Below the pieces are notes generated by a model that had not been told where the DNA came from, ran no database searches, and saw only the letters and a program-made list of their open reading frames with translations. The translations under genes were made by a program, and so were the position numbers. From positions 186,001 to 250,000 of the forward strand of contig CALXJI010000001.1 in the NCBI GenBank assembly GCA_944388585.1: a stretch of DNA of 64,000 nt. Direction: 5' to 3'. Every line of letters starts with the position of its first letter. The first letter of the stretch is position 1. Shown here piece by piece: positions 44,914 through 54,460 of the stretch. The stretch comes from an uncultured Clostridia bacterium (GTDB lineage: Bacteria; Bacillota; Clostridia; TANB77; CAG-465).

Positions 44914-46191
44914 ATGGAAAAATTTGTAGTCCATGGACCATGTCGCTTAGAAGGTGAAGTTTATATTAGTGGTGCTAAAAACGCTGCTGTTGCTATTTTG
45001 CCTGCTACTCTTTTAGTTAAAGGAAAATGTCATCTTGAAAACGTACCTGATATTAGCGATATCAGATCATATTGTAAGATACTTGAGTCACTTGGCTCAA
45101 AAATAGAATATATATCTAAAAATGAACTTATTATAGATAATTCTGGTGTAACATCTGCTATTGCATCTTATGAATTAACTAGTAAATTTAGAGCTTCATA
45201 TTATCTACTTGGAGCTTTAATAGGAAGATTTGATAAAGTACAAATAGGTCTTCCTGGGGGTTGTAAACTTGGCGCTAGACCTATTGATCAACACATAAAA
45301 GCATTAAAAAAACTTGGAGCTAAAGTTATTGTACGTAATGGTAATGTATATGCATCTAAAACAGAGCCTTTAAAAGGTGCTAATATCTTCTTTGATGTTG
45401 TATCTGTAGGATCAACTATGAATGCGATACTTGCTGCTACTTTATCCGAAGGTACAACAGTAATAGAAAATGTTGCTAAGGAGCCTCACATAGTAGATCT
45501 AGCAAACTTTTTAAACTCTATGGGAGCAAAAATAAAAGGTGCTGGTACAGACACAATAAAAATTACTGGTGTAAAAGAATTAATTCAAAAATCTAGTTAC
45601 TCTATTATTCCTGATCAAATTGAAACTGGTACTTTTATGGTTGCAGCTGCAGCAACAAAAGGTGATGTCTTAATTAAAAATTGTATACCAAAGCATATGG
45701 AACCTATAACTGCTAAATTAATTGAAGCTGGTGCTCAAGTAGAAGAATTCGAATCTAGTATTAGAGTTACAATGGATAAAAGACCTACATCAATTAGTAT
45801 AAAAACAATGCCTTATCCAGGATTTCCAACTGATATGCAACCACAAATGTCAATTTTGCTAGCTCTTGGTGATTCAACTGGTACTATTATAGAGACTATT
45901 TGGGAATCAAGATTTCAATATACAGATGAACTTGCAAAAATGGGTGCTGATATTACAGCACATGGCTCTACTGCTATTTTTAGAGGTGTAGATAAACTAT
46001 ATGGTGCTCCTGTAAAGGCACACGACCTTAGAGCTGGTGCTGCAATGATAATAGCAGGTCTTGTTGCTGAGGGAGAAACAGATGTTTCTGACATACATCA
46101 CATTCAAAGAGGATATGAAAACATAGTTGAGAAATTCTCAAACCTTGGAGCAAAGATAGATTACATCAAAACTGAGGATGAAGATGAATAA
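44914..46191 (+). CDS. murA: UDP-N-acetylglucosamine 1-carboxyvinyltransferase
   Basis: 425 residues from ATG 44914 (GGAGG upstream); the TTG at 44899 overlaps the ribosome binding site. The N-terminal Lys-Asn pair is in SGAKNAAVAILPATLL, the catalytic Cys117 in GGCKLGARPIDQHI (so fosfomycin-sensitive by this criterion), and the C-terminal block DLRAGAAMIIAGLVAEG is present. First committed step of peptidoglycan synthesis: transfers enolpyruvate from PEP to UDP-GlcNAc. Followed by a WalJ-like gene with an 8-base overlap. Confidence 0.98.
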   Translation: MEKFVVHGPCRLEGEVYISGAKNAAVAILPATLLVKGKCHLENVPDISDIRSYCKILESLGSKIEYISKNELIIDNSGVTSAIASYELTSKFRASYYLLGALIGRFDKVQIGLPGGCKLGARPIDQHIKALKKLGAKVIVRNGNVYASKTEPLKGANIFFDVVSVGSTMNAILAATLSEGTTVIENVAKEPHIVDLANFLNSMGAKIKGAGTDTIKITGVKELIQKSSYSIIPDQIETGTFMVAAAATKGDVLIKNCIPKHMEPITAKLIEAGAQVEEFESSIRVTMDKRPTSISIKTMPYPGFPTDMQPQMSILLALGDSTGTIIETIWESRFQYTDELAKMGADITAHGSTAIFRGVDKLYGAPVKAHDLRAGAAMIIAGLVAEGETDVSDIHHIQRGYENIVEKFSNLGAKIDYIKTEDEDE

Positions 46192-46990
46192 AAATTTTAT
46201 AGTTCATCCACTATATAGTTCTAGTTCGGGCAATATGACACATATTGCCTGTTCTAATACAAATATTCTAATTGATATTGGTGTAAGCTATAAAGCAATA
46301 AAAGAAGGACTTGCAAGTATTAATCTTACATTAGATGATATAGATGCTATTTTAATTACTCACGAGCATATAGATCATATAAAAGGTCTTCCCCTTTTAT
46401 GTAGAAAAAACAATATTCCAATATTTACGTGTAGAAAAACTGCAGAATATATAAAAAGTGAATTAGAAAGTAAAAATATTCAATGTAATAATATATTTTC
46501 TATAGAATATAATCAACCATTTATAATAAAAGATATACAAATATCTGCTTTTGAGACATCACATGATGCTATTATGCCTTGCGGATATAAACTTAGAAAT
46601 ACATCTTCATGTATAACTTTTGCTACAGATCTAGGATATATATCTAATGATGTGTTTAATAATTTAGATTGTAGTAATTATACTATTTTAGAATCTAACT
46701 ATGATGAAACAATGATAGACTTTGGAAAATATCCATATCCTATAAAACAAAGAATTAAAAGTAATATTGGGCATTTATCTAATGATGTTTGTGGACAAAC
46801 TATTGCAAGACTTGCACAAAATGGACATAATAGATTTCTTCTTGCGCATCTTAGTGAAAACAATAATACACAAGAAATTGCAAAACAAACTATAGAATCA
46901 ATTTTAGAAGAAAACTCTATTGATATATCTAAAATAGAAATTAATTTTGCATCAAAATCTTTATCTAATGAGGAGTATATAATATGTTAA
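46184..46990 (+). CDS. WalJ/YycJ-like metallo-beta-lactamase-fold hydrolase
   Basis: 268 residues. MBL-fold metal motif THEHIDHIKG, upstream LYSSSSGNMTHIACSNTNILIDIG, later TSHD and CITFATDLGYIS, and a terminal His in LAHLSENN. This is the YycJ/WalJ group, linked in Firmicutes to wall homeostasis and DNA repair coordination; it is often encoded next to rlmH, as here. The start chosen has GAGG at 6 bases. Overlaps rlmH by 7 bases. Confidence 0.9.
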   Translation: MNKNFIVHPLYSSSSGNMTHIACSNTNILIDIGVSYKAIKEGLASINLTLDDIDAILITHEHIDHIKGLPLLCRKNNIPIFTCRKTAEYIKSELESKNIQCNNIFSIEYNQPFIIKDIQISAFETSHDAIMPCGYKLRNTSSCITFATDLGYISNDVFNNLDCSNYTILESNYDETMIDFGKYPYPIKQRIKSNIGHLSNDVCGQTIARLAQNGHNRFLLAHLSENNNTQEIAKQTIESILEENSIDISKIEINFASKSLSNEEYIIC

Positions 46991-47472
46991 ATATTAAAAT
47001 AATATGTGTTGGCAAAATAAAAGAAATTTCTCTAAGGGAATTAATTAATGAATATGTTAAAAGATTATCTAAATATACAAAATTAGAAATAATTGAACTA
47101 GATGATGAAAAAATACCTCAAAACGCCTCTTCCACTATTGAAGAGCAAATAATAAATGTTGAATCAAATAAAATAATTGAAAAATTATCTAAATATCCTA
47201 ATTCTAAAATTTTCATTTTGGATTTAAAAGGTAAAGAATATTCCTCTGAACAATTTGCTCAAAAAATAAATCAAACGCAAACATATGGCAATTCTACAAT
47301 AATTTTTATAATTGGTGGTAGCTTAGGTATATCACAAGAGCTACTAAATATTAGCAAAGATAAAATTTGTTTTTCTAAAATGACATTTCCTCATCAACTT
47401 ATTAGATTATTTTTAATATAACAAATTTATCGAGCTTTTAAAATATTAAATAACGAAACTTATCATAAATAA
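46984..47472 (+). pseudogene. rlmH: rlmH (23S rRNA pseudouridine methyltransferase) with in-frame stop
   Basis: The SPOUT-type RlmH sequence is clear (IICVGKIKE, FIIGGSLGIS, FSKMTFPHQLIRLFLI) but stops at TAA 47419-47421 after 145 residues. The same frame then continues QIYRAFKILNNETYHK to TAA 47470-47472, the exact ending of normal RlmH (about 159 residues, ...LLEQIYRAF.I..N..YHK). TAA stands where a Glu codon (GAA) is expected, so one G-to-T change explains it. The lost tail carries conserved residues of the knot and active site, so the 145-residue product is probably inactive, unless the base is a sequencing error. Confidence 0.85.
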
Positions 47473-47476
47473 TAAA

Positions 47477-47506
47477 AAATGAATAGAGTTTTTTCTCTAT
47501 TCATTT
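47477..47506. terminator. Bidirectional terminator between rlmH and ymdB
   Basis: AAATGAATAGAG / CTCTATTCATTT with six T in the loop; overlaps the ymdB stop codon. Confidence 0.8.
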
Positions 47507-48276
47507 ATTCTTTTTATAGATATTGCTTTTTTAGTTTTATCATCAAATTCTACTTCGATAGCATTAAAAATAGCATCATTGTTTGAGCATTCATAATGTA
47601 AATATTCGCCCGTAATAAATCTTTGTATTGCAATTTCTTTTTTTAATCCAAGTACACTATCTTTTGGACCGGTCATTCCGACATCTGTTATATATGCCAT
47701 TCCACCATCTAGTATTTTTTCATCTGATGTTTGGACATGTGTATGTGTACCATATACACAGTTTACTTTATCGCATAAAAAATATCCCATAGCTATTTTT
47801 TCAGCTGTAGCTTCTGCATGAAAATCCACAAAAATATAATCTACTTTTGCTTCATTTAAAATCTTGATTTGTTCTATTACCACATCAAAAGCATTTGTTA
47901 TATTTTTTTCAATCATTTCTCCCATAGCAAATTTTCCTATCAGATTAATAACACCTATTTTTATACCATTTTTTTCAACTATTACATTTTTATTTCCGAT
48001 TAAATTAGTAATATTGGCAGGAATTGCGAGCTTTTCTAATTTCTTATATTCATTTGCCATCTCTTTTCTATAATACATATGATTTCCCATAGTTATTACA
48101 TCAGCACCATCATTTAATATTTCATTATATTCCTTTACTCTTAAGCCCCTTCCACTAGCTGAGTTTTCACCATTAACTATACAAAAATCTACTTCATTTT
48201 TTCTTTTTTGAAGCTCATAATTTAATCTGTTAAGTCCTGATCTTCCTACTACATCTCCTATAATTAAAACTTTCAA
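47497..48276 (-). CDS. ymdB: YmdB family metallophosphoesterase
   Basis: 259 residues. Family motifs: MKVLIIGDVVGRSGLNRL, CIVNGENSASGRGL, DVITMGNHMYY, FVDFHAEATAEKIAMG, CVYGTHTHVQTSDEKIL and TDVGMTGPKDSVLG. YmdB-type enzymes hydrolyse 2',3'-cyclic nucleotides and act alongside RNase Y in Bacillus; rny is 4.4 kb away on the same strand here, separated by the HgdC/DUF2229 operon and two small genes. Confidence 0.95.
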   Translation of the reverse strand: MKVLIIGDVVGRSGLNRLNYELQKRKNEVDFCIVNGENSASGRGLRVKEYNEILNDGADVITMGNHMYYRKEMANEYKKLEKLAIPANITNLIGNKNVIVEKNGIKIGVINLIGKFAMGEMIEKNITNAFDVVIEQIKILNEAKVDYIFVDFHAEATAEKIAMGYFLCDKVNCVYGTHTHVQTSDEKILDGGMAYITDVGMTGPKDSVLGLKKEIAIQRFITGEYLHYECSNNDAIFNAIEVEFDDKTKKAISIKRINE

Positions 48277-48331
48277 TTAATTTTTCCTCCTGCACATTAT
48301 TATATACCAAACTTATTTTAAAAGCAAGAAA

Positions 48332-48352
48332 AAATAGCCTTAACGGCTATTT
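48332..48352 (-). terminator. Rho-independent terminator
   Basis: AAATAGCC / GGCTATTT with a minus-strand T run; overlaps the end of the 48340 gene. Confidence 0.8.
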
Positions 48353-48720
48353 AAAAAAACATTCGTTCCGTTTGCTACTAAAGCATCAAATAAACTAGTA
48401 CTATTAGAGTCATATTCTACACCATCAATTTCTATTTTTGCTTCTTCAAATTTACTTCTATCAACATTTTTTCTATCTTCATTTTTAAATAAAGACTCTA
48501 TATCTATTTCTCTTTCTTCTTGCTTAGAAGAAAAAACTATTTTAAATGGCTGCTTTACAGCAATCAAATATAAAGCTTTTCTTAAATTTCTATCATCCAG
48601 ATTTCTATCTTTTAAAAAGCTATCGAAAACAAATTTTTGAGTAAATTTTCTACCATCATTAAGTATAATTACTGGTAATTTTGGGATTTCTCTTCTTTCA
48701 TCATCATCAAATCTATCCAA
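48340..48720 (-). CDS. Hypothetical protein
   Basis: 126 residues, soluble and highly charged, preceded by AGGAGG. Two parts: an Arg/Asp-rich helical half (FVFDSFLKDRNLDDRNLRKA) and a C-terminal strand-rich half (KIEIDGVEYDSNSTSLFDAL). No family recognised. A dispersed 21-base element lies about 135 bases upstream. Confidence 0.7.
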   Translation of the reverse strand: MDRFDDDERREIPKLPVIILNDGRKFTQKFVFDSFLKDRNLDDRNLRKALYLIAVKQPFKIVFSSKQEEREIDIESLFKNEDRKNVDRSKFEEAKIEIDGVEYDSNSTSLFDALVANGTNVFLNSR

Positions 48721-48851
48721 TTTAAGACACCTCCTATTACAAATATTAATTTATAATAAACTTTAATTATTATATTATACAGAGATATTATACACGCAAA
48801 TGATTTGCATGTCAATTTAAAAATTTGAATTTTTTGTATTTTTAAATTTTA

Positions 48852-48880
48852 TTGTAGTTCACAAATAATGTATATTATAT
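48852..48880. repeat. 29-base direct repeat flanking the HgdC/DUF2229 operon, left copy
   Basis: Begins TTGTAGTTCACAAATAATGT and is identical over 29 bases to 51861-51889, same orientation, 3009 bases apart. It includes the dispersed 21-base element and the last codons of the activase gene. Confidence 0.8.
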
Positions 48881-49825
48881 ATTGCTTTTGCAATTTTCAC
48901 ATCTATTTCCTATTGTATCTAATAATTCCTCATCTTCATAAATATATACAACTTCACAATTATTACTACATCCCTTACACTCTTTTTCTCTTATCCTATA
49001 CTCTATATCTTTAATATTCAAACTTATCCTTTCTCCTCTACTTTCAGATTTTGCTATTAGTGCTATTCCAAGTGCTCCTAAAAGATGAGAATCTTTATCT
49101 ACATGTATGTCTTTATTTAACTTGCTTTTAAAAGATTCTACCACTCCATTATTTCTACTTACCCCACCTTGAAATACAATCTTATCTTCTATTCTTCTTC
49201 CTCTTATAAAATTATTTGTATAATTTTCAACAATTGCATTACAAAGTCCTGCTATTAAATCTTCCTTTTTATATCCGATTTGAGCCTTATGTATCATGTC
49301 TGATTCAGCAAATACTGTACATCTTGCAGCAATTTTCGCTGGATTATTTGATTTTTCATAATAATTTTGCATTTGTTCTACCTCAATTCCTAGTCTTTTA
49401 GCTTGTGATGATAAAAAAGCTCCTGTACCTGCTGCACACAATGTATTCATAGCATAATCTATAACAACACTATTTTTTATTATTATTATTTTAGAATCCT
49501 GTCCTCCTATCTCTATTATTGTAGATACATCAGGATATTTAGATATAGTTCCTACTGCATGTGCTGTTATTTCATTTTTTATACTTGTAGCTCCTATAAT
49601 TTTACCAATGAGCTTTCTTGCAGATCCTGTAGTACCTATTGCATAAATATTTTCTAACCATTCTTTTTTACTCTTTTTTATTAAACTATTAATTAATCTT
49701 TTAGATGCGTCTATTGGACTTGCATTAGTCCAAATATAATCACTTGCAACTATATTATTGTTTTCATCTATAACTACACCTTTTGTAGAAATAGAGCCTA
49801 TATCAATTCCAACATAATATCTCAT
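48875..49825 (-). CDS. HgdC/BcrA-family CoA-dehydratase activase-like ATPase
   Basis: 316 residues. ASKHA ATPase motifs: GIDIGSISTKGVVID, IGTTGSARKL, IIEIGGQDSKII, the cluster Cys region MNTLCAAGTGAFL, and VFQGGVSRNNGVV. Homologues form [4Fe-4S]-bridged dimers that drive electrons into 2-hydroxyacyl-CoA dehydratases or double-cubane proteins with ATP. A C-terminal extension with CKGCSNNC and CENC is unusual and could hold another metal site. It ends a three-gene operon with 4-base overlaps. No dehydratase genes are in the window, so the electron acceptor is probably the partner protein itself or encoded elsewhere. Confidence 0.9.
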   Translation of the reverse strand: MRYYVGIDIGSISTKGVVIDENNNIVASDYIWTNASPIDASKRLINSLIKKSKKEWLENIYAIGTTGSARKLIGKIIGATSIKNEITAHAVGTISKYPDVSTIIEIGGQDSKIIIIKNSVVIDYAMNTLCAAGTGAFLSSQAKRLGIEVEQMQNYYEKSNNPAKIAARCTVFAESDMIHKAQIGYKKEDLIAGLCNAIVENYTNNFIRGRRIEDKIVFQGGVSRNNGVVESFKSKLNKDIHVDKDSHLLGALGIALIAKSESRGERISLNIKDIEYRIREKECKGCSNNCEVVYIYEDEELLDTIGNRCENCKSNI

Positions 49826-50889
49826 TTTTTTCTCATCTCCAACATATCTATAAAAGCTTCTACTCTAGTTTGAAAACCAGTATCACTATTTAAAGTATCA
49901 AATGTATAAAACATAATAGGAAAAGAATAATCATCGCTAATTTTCTTTAGTATAGGCATTGCATTTATCTCTGGAGTGCATCCAAAAGGCTTAATATGAA
50001 TTACTCCATCGTATCCTTCATCTATTAATTCTAATGTATGTGCTACAGATTCAGTTCCATCTGCTCCAATTTTATATTTTAAATATTGTTTTGAATCTTT
50101 TAATAGTTTTTTTTCTGATTTATTTTTATCTAATAATAAATATGATGCTGTAGTATATCTTTTTATTTTATACCCTTTCTTTAATAAGTCATTTTCTAAA
50201 AAACTAGATGAAAATGGATCCATTAAAGAATATAGTTCTCCAACTATCCCTATTTTTAGTACATCATCTTTTTCTACTATTAAAGTATCTATCTCTTCTT
50301 CGCACTCTTTTCTTTTTAAATTAATTTCAGATATATTTTTTATTTTTAACATATCGTTTAAAATATTATTTTTTATGCTTTGTAATTTTTCTTTATCTTC
50401 AATATAGCATTCATTTTCTCTAATATATGTTAAAATATTATCTGAAAATCTCAGAAGTTTAATTGTAAAATATATTTCCTTTAATAACTTTTGCAAAGAC
50501 AATCTAGGATTTAGCATTTTAACTTTTTTTACTGCAGTAAAAAATTCCAACTTATTTCCATTATATAAATTTATAAATTCAAACTTATATCCCATATCTT
50601 TCTTTAATATTTTTTCTTGAATTTGAGCATAATATCCAAATCTACATCCACCTCCTATTTGTATTATTACATTTGCTCCTTTATTAAGTGAATTTATCAT
50701 AGAACCAAGTGTATATTTAAATGGTGTACATACATTTGTTGGACTATTTTCTTCTCCAAGTTCTAATATTTTTTTATTATTTTTTTCTGGTCTTAAAATT
50801 TTACAATTAGAATTATCAATTATTTTGTTTAAAAAATTATATACTATCCTTTCATATTCACCAATGTTTGGGTATGACACAACAATCAT
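49822..50889 (-). CDS. HgdB/double-cubane-like protein (DUF2229-associated)
   Basis: 355 residues. Pattern of 2-hydroxyacyl-CoA dehydratase beta subunit-like proteins: ENSPTNVCTPFKYTLGSM, IQIGGGCRFGYYAQIQE, KIGIVGELYSLMDPFSS, and HIKPFGCTPEINAMPIL near the end. Conserved Cys residues (CTPF, GGCRFG, FGCTPE) are likely cluster ligands. It overlaps both neighbours by 4 bases (ATGA). The three genes together correspond to a large activase protein that is single-chain in many Clostridia. Reaction unknown; reduction of a hard-to-reduce substrate is the likely theme. Confidence 0.82.
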   Translation of the reverse strand: MIVVSYPNIGEYERIVYNFLNKIIDNSNCKILRPEKNNKKILELGEENSPTNVCTPFKYTLGSMINSLNKGANVIIQIGGGCRFGYYAQIQEKILKKDMGYKFEFINLYNGNKLEFFTAVKKVKMLNPRLSLQKLLKEIYFTIKLLRFSDNILTYIRENECYIEDKEKLQSIKNNILNDMLKIKNISEINLKRKECEEEIDTLIVEKDDVLKIGIVGELYSLMDPFSSSFLENDLLKKGYKIKRYTTASYLLLDKNKSEKKLLKDSKQYLKYKIGADGTESVAHTLELIDEGYDGVIHIKPFGCTPEINAMPILKKISDDYSFPIMFYTFDTLNSDTGFQTRVEAFIDMLEMRKK

Positions 50890-51791
50890 ATATATCTTCT
50901 CCCTTCGATAATATCACTAAAACTTTCCATTCTAGTTACTATTCCAGTACTTGATGTATTTTCGTCAACCATTATTTCAATATAAGGAATTCCATTTATT
51001 CTTTCCTTTATCATTTCATTAACTAAAGAATCTGTAGCACAAGGAAAACCTGTAATAAATATACACGCGTCAGCAAAATCTATATACTCTTCTACTCCAT
51101 TCATAATATTTATACTATTTGCAAAATACACTTGATCTGATATATTTTTATATCTATTTACTTTATTATTAATACATGCAAATATAATATTTACATTATT
51201 TAATGACGATATCACTAGTCTTTTTATGTATTTATCATTTACTATATATTCATTACCTATTACTAAAACGTTTTTCTTTTTAAAATTTATATTTTCAAAT
51301 TGTTTCATATATCTATTCTTTTCAAATTTATTTTGCTCTTGTAAAGCATAAAAAGCACCCAAAAATCTATTTTTAGAATTAATTCCTAAAGTTATGCCTA
51401 AATTTATTAAAGACTTAAAATATGTTATATTTTTTGAATAATCTACATTTACATCTATAAATTTCACATCTCTAAAAATATTATTTAAAATATCATATAA
51501 AGCAAGGGCTTTTACACACCCCTCTATATTATTCTTTTGCTTATATACTCTAGGGACAAGTATTGCGTCTAAATAATTATTCCTATATAAATTTACCAGC
51601 TCATTTACATGTCCTAAAAATATTTTACTTGCAATACAATCTTCACTTGTCGCAAGTTCTACTCCATCTTCTATAGTCTTTAAAGATGTATCACTACTAA
51701 TTACAGTATCTATATTATTATAATTTAAAAACTTACTATACATTATTATTTTATCTCGAATAAAAAGTGCATTAGGTATTCCTATTTTCAT
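50886..51791 (-). CDS. DUF2229 / CoA-activase-associated protein
   Basis: 301 residues from ATG 51791 (AGGTGA upstream); a longer frame to 51917 has no ribosome binding site and reads through a repeat. It begins MKIGIPNALFIRDKIIMYSKF and has VELATSEDCIASKIFLGHV, AILVPRVYKQKN, FITGFPCATDSLVNEMI, and ends with IMVDENTSSTGIVTRMESF, which echoes the FQTRVEAF ending of the next protein, so the two are probably related. First gene of the operon. Confidence 0.82.
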   Translation of the reverse strand: MKIGIPNALFIRDKIIMYSKFLNYNNIDTVISSDTSLKTIEDGVELATSEDCIASKIFLGHVNELVNLYRNNYLDAILVPRVYKQKNNIEGCVKALALYDILNNIFRDVKFIDVNVDYSKNITYFKSLINLGITLGINSKNRFLGAFYALQEQNKFEKNRYMKQFENINFKKKNVLVIGNEYIVNDKYIKRLVISSLNNVNIIFACINNKVNRYKNISDQVYFANSINIMNGVEEYIDFADACIFITGFPCATDSLVNEMIKERINGIPYIEIMVDENTSSTGIVTRMESFSDIIEGRRYI

Positions 51792-51860
51792 TTTATCACC
51801 TAAATTTATTTTGGGTAAATTTACCAATTTTATACAGTATTTTTTCTTGATTTTATATAT

Positions 51861-51889
51861 TTGTAGTTCACAAATAATGTATATTATAT
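51861..51889. repeat. 29-base direct repeat flanking the HgdC/DUF2229 operon, right copy
   Basis: Identical to 48852-48880. It lies just upstream of the operon, between its first gene and the terminator at 51902-51937. Confidence 0.8.
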
Positions 51890-51901
51890 TTTTGCATGTA
51901 C

Positions 51902-51937
51902 AAAAAAGACACAGCAATTTTAAACTGTGTCTTTTTT
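51902..51937. terminator. Bidirectional terminator
   Basis: AAAAAAGACACAG / CTGTGTCTTTTTT, a perfect 13-base stem that ends the 51974-52378 gene and insulates the operon downstream. Confidence 0.85.
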
Positions 51938-51973
51938 CTTAAATAAATTTCATTGTTTCTTTCTCCTCAATTA

Positions 51974-52378
51974 TCAATATGCTTTATGCACGATATTTTC
52001 ATATCTTAATGCCCTTATCTCCACTTCATTTTTTACCACTTGACATTCAATATCTAATCTTTGACTTGGTTCAACTAAAAATATATCATATTTCTTACAA
52101 GAAATTATAGGACCAGTATACCGATTTGTATCTAGGTCTGCCAACTCTGATTTTATTTTTCTTTTGCCAATTTTATTTATAAAGACAATTTTAAAATCTT
52201 GCTGACTAAAAAGTGGATTTTTACTCTTAAAATTATGAAGAGCAATTTCTTTAATAAGCTCTAACCGAGGTATATCTCTTTCTCGCAAGGCATTTTTTAA
52301 ATCGAGAAGAAATTTTTTCTTTGTAATTGTGCAAGAGTTCTCTCCTACATCAATTAAATAATAGTTTAATTTAAGCAT
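51974..52378 (-). CDS. Hypothetical protein
   Basis: 134 residues, soluble, preceded by AGGAGG. N-terminal YYLIDVGENSCTITKKKFLLD, then a helix and a strand-rich half (FKIVFINKIGKRKIKSELADL, then VVKNEVEIRALRYEN). No known family. It lies between the DUF2229 operon and rny but is insulated from both by terminators. Confidence 0.7.
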   Translation of the reverse strand: MLKLNYYLIDVGENSCTITKKKFLLDLKNALRERDIPRLELIKEIALHNFKSKNPLFSQQDFKIVFINKIGKRKIKSELADLDTNRYTGPIISCKKYDIFLVEPSQRLDIECQVVKNEVEIRALRYENIVHKAY

Positions 52379-52541
52379 TTTGCTCCCTCCTTTAAATTAT
52401 TAATTGGATTCCTACATTTAACTTGTTTAAATTATATCATTATATTCTTTTTTATAAGTAATAATATTGTGTCTTTTTTGTGAAAATTGTGTGATTATTA
52501 TTGTACTTTTTTACTATTTGAGCTACATTTAAAATATTAAT

Positions 52542-52562
52542 TTGTATTTCACATATATTATA
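52542..52562. repeat. Degenerate copy of the 21-base element
   Basis: Reverse strand reads ATATAATATATGTGAAATAC; about 18 of 21 bases match copy 1 at 13483. Upstream of the 51974-52378 gene in the same orientation. Confidence 0.4.
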
Positions 52563-52611
52563 TTTTATATAAGATTTAATATTTTTCACTTTACATGTTT
52601 AACCTTTATAA

Positions 52612-52656
52612 TGTCAAAAAAAGAAGGTCACTTTTTTGTGCCCCTCTTTTTTTAAA
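52612..52656 (-). terminator. Rho-independent terminator of rny
   Basis: Minus-strand stem AAAGAGGGGCAC / GTGACCTTCTTT with minor mismatches followed by TTTTTTT. Confidence 0.75.
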
Positions 52657-52661
52657 TCTTT

Positions 52662-54206
52662 CTATTTTGCAAGCTCTATTGCCCTTGTTTCACGAACAAC
52701 ATTTACTTTTATTTGTCCAGGATATACCATTTCTCTTTCAATTTGATTTGCTATATCATGTGCCATTACCACAATAGCATCATCATCTACTTGATCTGGT
52801 TTTACGATTATTCTTACTTCTCTACCTGCTTGAATTGCATAAGATTTTTCTACTCCTTTATATGAGTTGCAAATCTCTTCTAATTTTTGTAATCTCTTGA
52901 TGTATGTACTAACAGTCTCTCTTCTTGCTCCTGGACGTGCTGCAGATATAGTATCAGCTATTTGGACAAGAACTGCCTCTAATGTTTTAGGATCAACATC
53001 ACCATGATGTGCTTCCACTGCCCAAATAACTTCATCTCTTTCTTTATACTTTTTAAGAAGTTCAACTCCTAGCGTAACATGTGTTCCTTCCACATCTTGG
53101 TCAAAAGATTTACCAATATCATGTAGAAGTCCAGCCCTTTTAGCAATATCTACATTAAGTCCAAGCTCTTCTGCTAGCAATCCACACAAATTTGAAACTT
53201 CTATTGAGTGATTTAAAACATTTTGTCCATAACTTGTTCTAAATTTTAATTTACCAAGTAATTTAATTAAATCTGGATGTAAGTTTAATACTCCTGTTTC
53301 ATATAAAGCTCTTTCTCCTTCTTCTTTGATAGTATTTTCTACTTCAACTTTAGCTTTTTCTATCATTTCTTCGATTTTTCCTGGATGAATTCTTCCGTCT
53401 GCAATAAGTCTTTCAATAGCAATTCTTGCTACTTCTCTTCTTATTGGATCAAAGCTTGATAGTACGATTACATCTGGTGTATCGTCGATTATTAAATCAA
53501 TTCCAGTTAAAGTCTCTATAGTTTTTATATTTCTTCCCTCTCTACCTATTATTCTTCCTTTTAAATCATCATTTGGTAAAGAAACTGTTGTAACTGTAGC
53601 TTCTGATGTATGGTCTGTTGCATATCTTTGTATTGTACTAACAATTAGCTCTTTTGCTTTTTTATCTACTTCCTCTTTAGCGTTTTCTTCTTCTTTTCTT
53701 ATATACTCTGCCATTTCTTTTGTCATGTCATCTTTTAATTCTTTCATAATAGCTTCTTTTGCTTCTTCAACACTCATTTTAGCTATTTTTCCTAGAGCTT
53801 CTATCTCTCTTTGCTTAGAATTTTCTAATTCTTTTTCTTTTTTATTTAGTTCTTCATTTCTTTTAGTAATACTATTTTCTTTTTCTTCAATTAGCGCTGC
53901 TCTTTTATCTACTAAATCTTGTCTTTGATTTATTCTGTTTTCAAGATCTTGCATTTCTTTTTTTCTAATCTTAGCTTCTGTTTCAAGCTCGTCTTTTCTT
54001 TTCATCATTTCATCTTTAGCTTGTAAAACAGCTTCTTTTTTTATTCTTTCAGCGTCTAATTTACTGTCATTAATAATCTTTTCAGCTTGTTCTTCTGCTG
54101 AGCCTATTGAAGCTTCTGCAATACTCTTTCTGTACTTCATTCCAACAAAAAAGAAAATTACAGATCCTATAATAAAACTCACAGAACCTACTATTCCTAT
54201 TAGCAT
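52662..54206 (-). CDS. rny: Ribonuclease Y
   Basis: 514 residues, normal length. One N-terminal membrane helix (about 4-22), long coiled coil (about 30-195), KH domain with [21 protein letters not shown], and HD domain with [10 protein letters not shown] and [13 protein letters not shown]-type metal ligands intact. Membrane-bound endonuclease that starts mRNA decay in Firmicutes. Separate from its usual partner gene ymdB by 4.4 kb. Confidence 0.97.
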   Translation of the reverse strand: MLIGIVGSVSFIIGSVIFFFVGMKYRKSIAEASIGSAEEQAEKIINDSKLDAERIKKEAVLQAKDEMMKRKDELETEAKIRKKEMQDLENRINQRQDLVDKRAALIEEKENSITKRNEELNKKEKELENSKQREIEALGKIAKMSVEEAKEAIMKELKDDMTKEMAEYIRKEEENAKEEVDKKAKELIVSTIQRYATDHTSEATVTTVSLPNDDLKGRIIGREGRNIKTIETLTGIDLIIDDTPDVIVLSSFDPIRREVARIAIERLIADGRIHPGKIEEMIEKAKVEVENTIKEEGERALYETGVLNLHPDLIKLLGKLKFRTSYGQNVLNHSIEVSNLCGLLAEELGLNVDIAKRAGLLHDIGKSFDQDVEGTHVTLGVELLKKYKERDEVIWAVEAHHGDVDPKTLEAVLVQIADTISAARPGARRETVSTYIKRLQKLEEICNSYKGVEKSYAIQAGREVRIIVKPDQVDDDAIVVMAHDIANQIEREMVYPGQIKVNVVRETRAIELAK

Positions 54207-54437
54207 TTAACTATCCTCCTTTATATTTATTTGTCAATGTACATTTTAAATTCAGTTTATATGTAATAAAAAATTATTAATTATATCTACTGATTATTCC
54301 CCTTAGAAGCATATTATGTAATTTTAAAAGCATAAAATTTACAAATATACATCCATTTAGATTATACATTAAATTTAAAAATATAGCAATAGTTTAATAT
54401 AATAAATTGTTTAAAAAATGTGTCAAAAAATAAAAAA

Positions 54438-54460
54438 ACCAGTAAAATTTTACTGATTTT
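54438..54460 (-). terminator. Rho-independent terminator
   Basis: 16-base perfect palindrome CAGTAAAATTTTACTG with T runs on both strands, at the end of the GDPD gene. Confidence 0.75.

Noticed and set aside
48875..51791. Calling the operon a 2-hydroxyglutaryl-CoA dehydratase
   Set aside because: Only activase-like and DUF2229/HgdB-like parts are present; CoA-transferase and HgdA/B substrate genes are missing.
54207..54437. Intergenic region upstream of rny
   Set aside because: Searched for a riboswitch or small gene; only AT-rich sequence seen.
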